From Thalassocella blandensis (GTDB taxonomy: Bacteria; Pseudomonadota; Gammaproteobacteria; Pseudomonadales; Cellvibrionaceae): a stretch of 64,000 nt of DNA. The stretch covers positions 1 to 64,000 of the forward strand of contig CABFPG010000003.1 in the NCBI GenBank assembly GCA_902141825.1, read 5' to 3'. The stretch's first letter is position 1; every line of letters starts with the position of its first letter. The notes under the pieces are model-generated. The model was given only the letters and a program-made list of their open reading frames with translations, was not told the origin of the DNA and made no database searches. Below are positions 1 to 6,378 of the stretch, piece by piece. The position numbers were made by a program, and so were the translations under genes.

Positions 1-194
1 TAGCTTAAAAAACGAATGGGTTTATCACGAAGACTACAAATCTCGTGCTGAAGCACGGCAAAGCGTGTTTAAATACATTGAGGTTTTTTATAACAGGAAA
101 CGGCGTCATGCCTTCCTTGACTACAAGACGCCTTTTGAGTTTGAACTCAAGGGCGCCTAAAAATTAAATCGTCCGTTTTTTTGGGGTAACCTCA
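1..194 (+). mobile_element. IS3-family insertion sequence, right end
   Basis: This is the 3' end of an IS3-type element. After the transposase stop, the outermost sequence read inward on the minus strand begins TGAGGTTACCCC, which fits IS3 termini (TG...CA ends). The boundary near 192-194 is ambiguous by up to three bases because TGA is shared with the RAYT sequence it entered. The left end and the target duplication lie outside the window. Confidence 0.7.
2..160 (+). CDS. IS3-family transposase (OrfB), C-terminal part
   Basis: The window opens inside this gene and only the last 52 codons before TAA are visible. OrfB is the DDE integrase-type transposase of IS3 elements. The fragment starts SLKNEWVYHEDY, which fits the helix carrying the last catalytic glutamate of the DDE triad, and ends with the YNRKRRHAFLDY-KTPFEFE pattern normal for the IS3 OrfB tail. 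The terminal inverted repeat follows directly and abuts a RAYT element that it has interrupted. Whether the full element is intact cannot be judged from here. Confidence 0.85.
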   Translation, partial: SLKNEWVYHEDYKSRAEARQSVFKYIEVFYNRKRRHAFLDYKTPFEFELKGA

Positions 195-900
195 GAGCAC
201 TTGATTTAAATTGCTTTGACTTTCTGTCGCCACCCCAATTTACATCGTTTACTTTTCTACCTTTCGCGGATTCAATCTGTCGTTTAAATTTTTCACTCCC
301 TATAATCCATTCTTTATTCGAATACTTTCGAATTTCATCAACGCTATTTTTAGTAATTTCCGAGTCAAATAAAGAACGATAATTAACTAATCGGGAGGAT
401 TCCGTATCGCCCAACTTCAAATAATTTTCATGCTCATTTATTAGTGCGATATGAATACCCATTGCGTTATGTCGATAACTCGACCATGCATATTCGCCCG
501 GCAAACGAACCATATTAGCTCGCACTAGATTTAGTTCAATGTATCGGTAAACGGTAAGAAGATAAATTTCTGAATCTACAATAGATGACTTGAATCGCCC
601 TTCCCACAAGGTACCCGTCCGCTGGTAGGTTAAATTAATATATCGAACGTAATTCCGCCCGAGTGACTGCATCATCCGTGACACTCCAAATTCACAGCTT
701 GGCGTTACCAGAAAATGAACATGGTTTGTCATCAATACAAATGCATGCACATCCACATTATATTTCTCGCTCGCCTCTTTTAGCTGCTATAAATAAAAAG
801 CATAATCTGCATCAGCATAAAAACAAGCATCTCGGTTATTACCTCGCTGCACAATATGCTGTGCACAACCTTCCACGTACAATCTGGGCCTCCTTGCCAT
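157..900 (-). pseudogene. RAYT-type Y1 transposase, broken copy 1
   Basis: This is a broken version of the 238-aa transposase intact at 1777-2493. The start is the ATG at 898-900 behind a GGAG-type ribosome binding site. A TAG at 787-789 replaces the CAG codon of the intact copy (Y-L-Q-Q becomes Y-L-stop-Q). The 3' end no longer has the native L-T-P-stop: the frame runs through the IS3 terminus and stops at 157-159. A truncated product starting at an internal Met near 756 would keep the HVH motif (HUH nuclease) and the tyrosine region but lack about 48 N-terminal residues. Confidence 0.85.
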
Positions 901-981
901 AGAACTCCTCCATAATTAAAAAGTCAAAATTCCTTCGATCTCAATTCCATCGTTAAAAATCAAGTACTCTGACCCCTTGAT
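195..981 (-). mobile_element. RAYT element copy 1, left end replaced by IS3
   Basis: This is one of three near-identical RAYT units. The right-hand hairpin (957-981) is present. The left-hand hairpin is cut after the shared bases GAGCACTTGATTT by the IS3 insertion. Its transposase gene has an internal stop, so this copy is dead unless served in trans. It lies on the same strand as copies 2 and 3. Confidence 0.8.
957..981. repeat. RAYT copy 1 right-end hairpin
   Basis: A 25-base end sequence with stem ATCAAG/CTTGAT and loop TACTCTGACCC. It matches the right ends of copies 2 and 3 except for one loop base (TACT against CACT). Confidence 0.8.
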
Positions 982-984
982 TTT

Positions 985-1023
985 ACCCCTTGATTTTTCT
1001 TATTATTTTCTAACCCCTCGATT
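985..1023 (-). repeat. Degenerate repeats of the RAYT end next to copy 1
   Basis: On the minus strand ATCAAGGGGT occurs intact at 985-994 and as ATCGAGGGGTTAGA at about 1010-1023, directly beside the true element end at 957-981. The outermost copy forms the last codons and TAG stop of the small gene at 1010-1324. They could be remnants of an older element or a target resembling the element's own end. Confidence 0.5.
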
Positions 1024-1324
1024 GAAAAAATGGAGTAAAACAAACCTTATAATTGGGTTTATTCAAACATTGAATAGCTATGTTAATTATTTCTGCTATA
1101 TGCTTTCTTTGATCGTCCTCAATTACTGATTTTTTTAGTGTCTTCAATTCCTCAACCAGTCCAACCATATCTTGCTGAGAAAAAACATCAAAACTTGAAT
1201 CAGATAATTCAGATAAATATGGATACACTGAGTCATTCTTCTGAGGTAGATAATTTTCATTGCCGGCCGCGAAAACTCTAGTCACTTCATTATTTAGTGA
1301 ATCTTGTAAAATGATAGAATACAT
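1010..1324 (-). CDS. Small protein, probable immunity partner of the adjacent Rhs toxin domain
   Basis: A 104-aa acidic protein that I do not recognise by family. The ATG at 1322-1324 has AAAGG seven bases upstream. It follows the toxin-like fragment by about 10 nt on the same strand, the usual toxin-then-immunity order of Rhs and CDI loci. There is no signal peptide or membrane segment, as expected for a cytosolic immunity protein. The middle is helix-rich (about residues 45-85). The last codons Q-S-R-G-stop lie in a degenerate copy of the RAYT end sequence, so the native C-terminus may have been altered. The immunity role is inferred from position only. Confidence 0.5.
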   Translation of the reverse strand: MYSIILQDSLNNEVTRVFAAGNENYLPQKNDSVYPYLSELSDSSFDVFSQQDMVGLVEELKTLKKSVIEDDQRKHIAEIINIAIQCLNKPNYKVCFTPFFQSRG

Positions 1325-1334
1325 AATAAACCTT

Positions 1335-1775
1335 TTAAAATATCGGTTTTCCTGGGAATGTATTTATTAAATTTCCAGCTTTATCCGTGATGACGGTAAT
1401 ATGTGAAGTTGCTCTCCCACCACTATTTATAGGATAGCGCCCAATTGTCTTGCCAACATCCACAACTCTCATATAATTTCCAGAAGTTGATGAGATATTA
1501 ACTTGGGATCTTACTACTTGATTACTTTGCAATAGTGATCTTATTTCACTCCTCGAAATTAAAAATTGAGATTTATTTGCAGGACCTGCTCCACCATGCT
1601 TACCCAGTGCATAGTTTAGACCAGAGTTTTTAGAGCCGTCACCGTTTCGCACATTAATTCTAGATTGAACACGTCCCGGAATATTATTGTTTGGATCATC
1701 AGGATCATAACCAGATCCGCCACCAGAAGATACATGCACACCATCATCAGGTAGCCGAATGTTTGAAACATTATC
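1335..1775 (-). CDS. Orphan Rhs C-terminal toxin domain, 5' truncated
   Basis: The reading frame is open leftward from the RAYT copy 2 boundary (1775) to TAA at 1335-1337, about 146 codons. The only in-frame start is a GTG at 1737-1739 with no convincing ribosome binding site. The start has a Gly/Asp/Asn-rich linker (SSGGGSGYDPDDPNN). The C-terminus has RATSHITVITDKAGN followed by N-T-F-P-G, a pattern I associate with barnase/EndoU/ColicinE5/RelE-like (BECR) RNase toxins. The Rhs body that should precede it is missing. It is probably silent unless translated as an orphan or recombined behind an Rhs shell. The exact toxin family is uncertain. Confidence 0.55.
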   Translation of the reverse strand, partial: DNVSNIRLPDDGVHVSSGGGSGYDPDDPNNNIPGRVQSRINVRNGDGSKNSGLNYALGKHGGAGPANKSQFLISRSEIRSLLQSNQVVRSQVNISSTSGNYMRVVDVGKTIGRYPINSGGRATSHITVITDKAGNLINTFPGKPIF

Positions 1776-1800
1776 ATCAAGGGGTCAGAGCACTTGATTT
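1776..1800. repeat. RAYT copy 2 left-end hairpin
   Basis: The stem is ATCAAG/CTTGAT with loop GGGTCAGAGCA, followed by TT. It contains the TGA stop codon of the transposase gene. The reverse complement matches the right end except for two loop bases. Confidence 0.85.
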
Positions 1801-2493
1801 AAATTGCTTTGACTTTCTGTCGCCACCCCAATTTACATCGTTTACTTTTCTACCTTTCGCGGATTCAATCTGTCGTTTAAATTTTTCACTCCCTATAATC
1901 CATTCTTTATTCAAACACTTTCGAATTTCATCAACGCTATTTTTAGCAATTTCCGAGTCAAATAAAGAACGATAATTAACTAATCGGGAGGATTCCGTGT
2001 CGCCCAATTTCAAATAATTTTCATGCTCATTTATTAGTGCGATATGAATACCCATTGCGTTATGTCGATAACTCGACCATGCATATTCGCCCGGCAATCG
2101 AACCATATTAGCTCGCACTGGATTTAGTTCAATGTATCGGTAAACAGTAAGAAGATAATTTTCTGAATCCACAATCGATGACTTGAATCGCCCTTCCCAC
2201 AAGGTACCCGTCTGCTGGTAGGTTACGTTAATATATCTAACGTAATTCCGCCCGACTGACTGCATCATCCGTGACACTCCAAATTCACAGCTTGGCGTTA
2301 CCAGCAAATGAACATGGTTTGTCATCAATACAAATGCATACACATCCACATTATATTTCTCGCTTGCCCCTTTTAGCTGCTGCAAATAAAAAGCGTAATC
2401 TGCATCAGCATAAAAACAAGCATATCTGTTATTACCTCGCTGCACAATATGCTGTGCACAACCTTCCACGTACAATCTGGGCTTCCTTGCCAT
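1777..2493 (-). CDS. REP-associated tyrosine transposase (Y1/HUH), intact
   Basis: This 238-aa protein is the only uninterrupted transposase of the three copies. RAYTs are single-strand DNA nucleases related to IS200/IS605 TnpA that act on palindromic REP-like hairpins. The N-terminus MARKPRLYVEGCAQHIVQRG is characteristic of the family. The HUH motif is H60-V-H62 within M-T-N-H-V-H, and the catalytic tyrosine is probably Y118 in VYRYIELNPVRA. The start ATG (2491-2493) has GGAGGAG six bases upstream. The gene ends inside the left terminal hairpin with L-T-P-stop. It is the likely source of transposase for all copies. Confidence 0.9.
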   Translation of the reverse strand: MARKPRLYVEGCAQHIVQRGNNRYACFYADADYAFYLQQLKGASEKYNVDVYAFVLMTNHVHLLVTPSCEFGVSRMMQSVGRNYVRYINVTYQQTGTLWEGRFKSSIVDSENYLLTVYRYIELNPVRANMVRLPGEYAWSSYRHNAMGIHIALINEHENYLKLGDTESSRLVNYRSLFDSEIAKNSVDEIRKCLNKEWIIGSEKFKRQIESAKGRKVNDVNWGGDRKSKQFKSSALTP

Positions 2494-2549
2494 AAAACTC
2501 CTCCATAACTATTAAGTCAAAATTCCTTCGTTCTCAATTTCATCGTTAA

Positions 2550-2574
2550 AAATCAAGCACTCTGACCCCTTGAT
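2550..2574. repeat. RAYT copy 2 right-end hairpin
   Basis: The stem is ATCAAG/CTTGAT with loop CACTCTGACCC. It lies upstream of the transposase start and is identical to the right end of copy 3. Confidence 0.85.
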
Positions 2575-2576
2575 TG

Positions 2577-2735
2577 CGCATATTATCTCAGTATAGTTTC
2601 GATAATATATTCTTTTATGCGGCAACCCAAGGTGGCTCAACCAAGCATGACTGGCACGAAGCATTTGTTGAATTTGAAAAGAAAATAAGACTCATAGACA
2701 AACACCAAAGTCTAAAAGCCAGGTCAAACAAATAA
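2577..2735 (+). pseudogene. 3' remnant of a plus-strand gene cut by RAYT copy 2
   Basis: An open frame enters from the element boundary and ends with TAA at 2733-2735, two bases before the next gene's start. The residues QYSFDNIFFYAATQGG are followed by a lysine-rich tail that looks like a real protein terminus. Tight spacing to the GT2 gene suggests it was the preceding gene of the same polysaccharide cluster. I do not recognise the family from about 50 residues. Confidence 0.5.
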
Positions 2736-2737
2736 TT

Positions 2738-3675
2738 ATGGGCCAACTATCGTTTACCATCGTCCTAATTGTAAAAAATGATCTCAATCTGCTGTTGTGC
2801 TCATTACTTTCGATCAACCACTTAACATACCCAACGAACAAATTCGAAGTCATTGTTATTGATGATGGAACCACTCCATCTCTCGAAAATAAAATCAATA
2901 CATCACAATTCAATTACAACCTTAAGATTCATTATCTTGTACCGACTGAAACCTCAAGCCGGGCTAAAGCACGCAATACCGGAGCCGCAATGGCGAGCCA
3001 CAGTCATATCGTTTTCATCGACGGCGATCACTTTTAGATCCGACACTATTGGAAAGGTACAACAAATACTTCCTTATCAAACGTCACCGAAAAGTGGTTT
3101 TGGGAAAGCGCAAACATCTCCACCACTCCGATTGGCCGAAAGCCAAAAAAGTATGTACAGCTCAGAACCTTGATCTAAACATCCTGGAAAAACTCAGTTT
3201 TGCCGAAGAAAGAGCCAGCATGTTAAATTTTTTAAACAAAGAATTCTATGAATTCCGTGGACGCTGGTATTTCTTCTGGTCTTGCAATTTTTGCATTGAG
3301 AATAAAACATACAAAGAAATTGGCGGATTTGATGAAAATTTTCTAGGGTGGGGACTGGAAGACGTCGAACTGGGTTATAGATTGTTAGATAAGAAAGTTG
3401 AATTTGAACTTATTGACAACTTTGTTTGGCATTTTATCAAACCGATCTCCGTCACAAGAGAAAAATACGCCCAATGGTTAACAAACTTACAATACTTTTA
3501 TAAAAAGTATTGCGACGTTCGAATACTGGAACTAATGAGCTTCGAAGATATTTTTTTCAATACGGCAATCGAAGCTCCCAATACTTCTGCGTCTATACAA
3601 CAACGTTATTTAAATTTCGAACGTAAGTTGGAGTTCATTGAAGACAGCGGACTAATAAAAGCTGACATCGACTAA
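2738..3675 (+). pseudogene. Family 2 glycosyltransferase, frameshifted
   Basis: Family 2 glycosyltransferases move sugars from nucleotide-sugars to acceptors. The first frame (2738-3037) has the GT-A N-terminus with FEVIVIDDG and the metal-binding FIDGDH (DxD type). The second frame (to 3675) continues with L-D-P-T-L-L-E-R-Y and the galactosyltransferase C-terminal signature GGFDENFLGWGLEDVELGYR. One T is missing in the run at 3032-3035: five Ts would restore D-H-F-L-D-P across the junction. The break could be decay, a slippage switch or a sequencing error. It lies in a co-directional cluster of sugar-transfer genes. Confidence 0.8.
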
Positions 3676-3684
3676 AAAACCGAG

Positions 3685-4488
3685 ATGAAAAAAGTAACTC
3701 TCACATCAACCAGTTTTATACGACATGATTTTTCAGTGGACAACCTCCTCGAAAATCTACACACCGTATTGGCAAAGAATGCCGACGAAAAGACACGGGT
3801 CGATCGAATAGTTGTTGTTAATGAGTACAGTGTCAATAATATTAGAAATGAGGTTGCGCTTAAAAATAAAGTGGAAAATGCGCTCGAAGAATGTATTTTC
3901 TATCAAAAAAAATTTGAAGAATATGGACAAGAAAATTCTTTGAATATACTCAAGCAACATATTGACCCATTCCAATTTCAAGTCCATTGGGAAGAAGGCT
4001 GGAAATGCACAGCCGCATTTTTAGACGATGCTATTGATTATATGGAAACTTCGAGTGTTTCCCAGTTGGGTTTAACTAACGATTATATAGAAGACAAGGA
4101 TCGTTTAGGCGATATAGAAAATTTCCGGAGAATTTCAGTTCAACACTTGAAGCAATTGCCGGAGTTTGAAGATATAAATCTTTCTGAATTCCTGGATGAA
4201 AGTCGATGGAATGTTTTATTATCACGATTGCAGCGCTTTCGTGGAAATCTCTGGCCACTATATTCCCTTCGCCCTTGTGTCAACCGAGTGTCTTTCACCC
4301 AAAATCTACCGGCTTTTAATACCCATGAAAAATTATGGCCCGTGCTTTTTGAACTGTTATACGCATTTTCCTGGGTTAATGAAGGCGGCAGCAGGGCTTG
4401 CCTTATACCGCATGTAAGCGAGTACTCTGACAATTACAAATCTACTTGGCGCGGCAAGAAATCTTCAGGCCAAAAGCCGTTTATTTGA
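3685..4488 (+). CDS. Hypothetical protein in the glycosyltransferase cluster
   Basis: A 267-aa protein with ATG nine bases after the GT2 stop, ending in TGA. It starts MKKVTLTSTSFIRHDFSVDN and carries the segments VDRIVVVNEYS and QVHWEEGWKCTAAFLDDAIDYM. The alternation of beta-like and acidic helical segments fits a GT-A-like sugar-transfer or acceptor-handling enzyme, and the position between GT2 and GT4 genes supports that, but I cannot name a family. No signal peptide or membrane segment is evident. It is the only gene of this cluster without an obvious break, although its last 20 residues are low-complexity and may reflect a late frameshift. Confidence 0.6.
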   Translation: MKKVTLTSTSFIRHDFSVDNLLENLHTVLAKNADEKTRVDRIVVVNEYSVNNIRNEVALKNKVENALEECIFYQKKFEEYGQENSLNILKQHIDPFQFQVHWEEGWKCTAAFLDDAIDYMETSSVSQLGLTNDYIEDKDRLGDIENFRRISVQHLKQLPEFEDINLSEFLDESRWNVLLSRLQRFRGNLWPLYSLRPCVNRVSFTQNLPAFNTHEKLWPVLFELLYAFSWVNEGGSRACLIPHVSEYSDNYKSTWRGKKSSGQKPFI

Positions 4489-4533
4489 AAAAATATTGTA
4501 AAGTGCAATGTAGAAAATCAAGGCATAGTTTAA

Positions 4534-5615
4534 ATGAGAGAAAGAGTAGGGCTTATCACGGATATTGATTTTTGGAAAGGCGGGGCAGGGTCCCGTGTGC
4601 GTTCACGAAGTTTAGTCCGTTATCTGACAAAATATTTTGATATTGCTGTGTTCTATTCAAATAAAGCCAAACCTTCAGATATCGCCCTGCTAAAAAGACT
4701 TAAATTACCCCTCACTTACTACAACCTAAATGACTTAAGCGACAACCTGGAAATTGATTTTCAATCGATATTTAATGACCTTAGTATTCGACAATGCATT
4801 ATCAGAGGCTGGCAAAACATTGATATTGGGGATTATCTACCCAGCGACATTCGCACTTTTTTGATATCGATGATTTCCGTAGTGAAATTAAAGAATCCGC
4901 ATTAAAGAGCGAATCAAAAACCCAATTAGAAACTTCGTTAAACTTTGAAGAAGAACTCCAGTTATACCAAAAATATGACAAATTAATACTTATTCAGGAA
5001 GAACACCTCAAAAAATCGAGAAAATTTGAAGACGAAGATAGGCTCATATACGTTCCACATTCGGTGAGAGCAACACGATCTCGTTTTCGACAGGAAGTAA
5101 AAACCATTGGTCTTTTAGCCAGCGGTTGGACTGCCAACCGAGAAGGTATTGCCTAGTTTGTGAATGAGGTTTTACCACACATCCAGTCCGCCGACGTTCA
5201 GTTTTTGATATTTGGGTATATTTCAACGCTTATTGAAAAAGTAACCGACCCAAGAATAAAAGTCATGGGGTACGTTGAACACGCATTTGAAGCATATAAT
5301 CAGATTGATATCGGTATTAATCCTGTGCGTTGGGGCTCAGGCATAAAAATTAAAACCCTTGAGCTGCTCGGCCATGGGATTCCCACAGTGGTTACGAGCG
5401 AAGGTGGCCGTGGTTTAGATGATATCAATGGATCAGTCTTTTTGTGTGCAGATGATCCACTTACGTTTGCTAATCATATTGACACTTTGATTAACGACTA
5501 CGAACTTCGATTATCACTGTCTGAAAAAGGCTATGAGTATATTCGCTTGCATTATCCCGAAGAAAATTGTTACCAAATTTTAATTGACATACTGAGAAAT
5601 AAAGATTCAATTTAA
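4534..5615 (+). pseudogene. Family 4 glycosyltransferase, multiply broken
   Basis: The pieces together read as one GT-B enzyme. The N-terminal Rossmann part is MRERVGLITDIDFWKGGAGS. A middle segment includes F-D-I-D-D-F, KLILIQEEH, YVPHSVRA and TIGLLASGW. The C-terminal donor domain has VMGYVEHAFEAYNQIDIGIN, SGIKIKTLELLGHGIP and TSEGGRGL. Four lesions are visible: a missing T in the run at 4857-4862, an extra A in the run at 5099-5104, a TAG at 5155-5157 where Trp is expected, and a missing T at 5158-5161. This is a decayed gene. The 240 bases after it hold nothing recognisable. Confidence 0.8.
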
Positions 5616-5856
5616 ACCCCAACTTAAGACTAATAAGGCTATTTTATAAAAATATATTTGAAATAGAAAATTTTCTACCGCTTCAAACCCAGCTTCATAT
5701 CAAACTTAAACAGCGACTAGCAAATATAATTAGTAATTTTTTCTCTTAGAAAATCTTATAACTTCCTTTTTATTTTTTCATACCTTATGCTACAAAAAAG
5801 CTTAATCGTTTTTTTTGTAAAACAAGTAAAAAACTCATACCACACCAATTCAAAAC

Positions 5857-6378
5857 CTATTCCATCCAAGCATTGCAAGCAAAATGCAATATTGCCCATG
5901 CTACTAAACTTTCTTTTCCGTCAAAACAATCCAAATCTAATTTATTATCCTTATAAAGAAATTTGGAATAAATCACCTCAAAACCAATTAACTTTTTACC
6001 CTTAATACTTTTGATACGTAAAGCCGCCACCCGAACACCGTTGATTCGGACATACCACAGCTGGTTTCGACCAAACAGCCCTACACCACCGCCATGGATG
6101 ACGGATACTTCAACTTTTACACCTTTGCCTTCAAACCCACAATATATTCTTTTATCGTAGTTAAAATCTGAAACCGTTAAAAATTTTAAATTTTCATTCA
6201 AAAACTTGCCTCCTCCCCAATAAGCACAAAATATTTCTTCATGAGAAGAATTTAATAGGGAAACTTTTGTATCCGGAGCTTCAAATTTTAAGAAATAATC
6301 CTCTGCATACCCAATTCTTTGAGATGGAATTGGGTATATATCTCCAATATTTGGCAAACTATATTCGATCGAAATCAA
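5857..6378 (-). CDS. Probable immunity protein of the LysM-Rhs module
   Basis: A 173-aa protein of unrecognised family. It starts at a TTG (6376-6378) that overlaps the stop of the upstream Rhs gene (region 6375-6378), with AGGAGG seven bases before it, so translation is likely coupled to the toxin gene. It is rich in beta-strand-like and aromatic segments (GVGLFGRNQLWYVRINGVRV) and ends DCFDGKESLVAWAILHFACN. There is no signal peptide or membrane helix. The immunity role is inferred from the overlap and gene order. Confidence 0.6.
   Translation of the reverse strand: MISIEYSLPNIGDIYPIPSQRIGYAEDYFLKFEAPDTKVSLLNSSHEEIFCAYWGGGKFLNENLKFLTVSDFNYDKRIYCGFEGKGVKVEVSVIHGGGVGLFGRNQLWYVRINGVRVAALRIKSIKGKKLIGFEVIYSKFLYKDNKLDLDCFDGKESLVAWAILHFACNAWME

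Larger units (their letters stand above)
1776..2574 (-). mobile_element. RAYT element copy 2, complete (799 bp)
   Basis: A complete unit bounded by two 25-base ends that are near-perfect inverted repeats, each of which also folds as a hairpin. It carries one intact Y1 transposase gene. No target-site duplication is visible, as expected for HUH transposition through single-stranded DNA. It separates a minus-strand Rhs toxin fragment (left) from a plus-strand glycosyltransferase cluster (right), both cut at the boundary. Confidence 0.85.

Noticed and set aside
663-902. Plus-strand frames antisense to each RAYT transposase (also 2271-2495 and 9308-9547)
   Set aside because: They repeat in all three copies only because the transposase does, and they stay open through its stop codons by chance.
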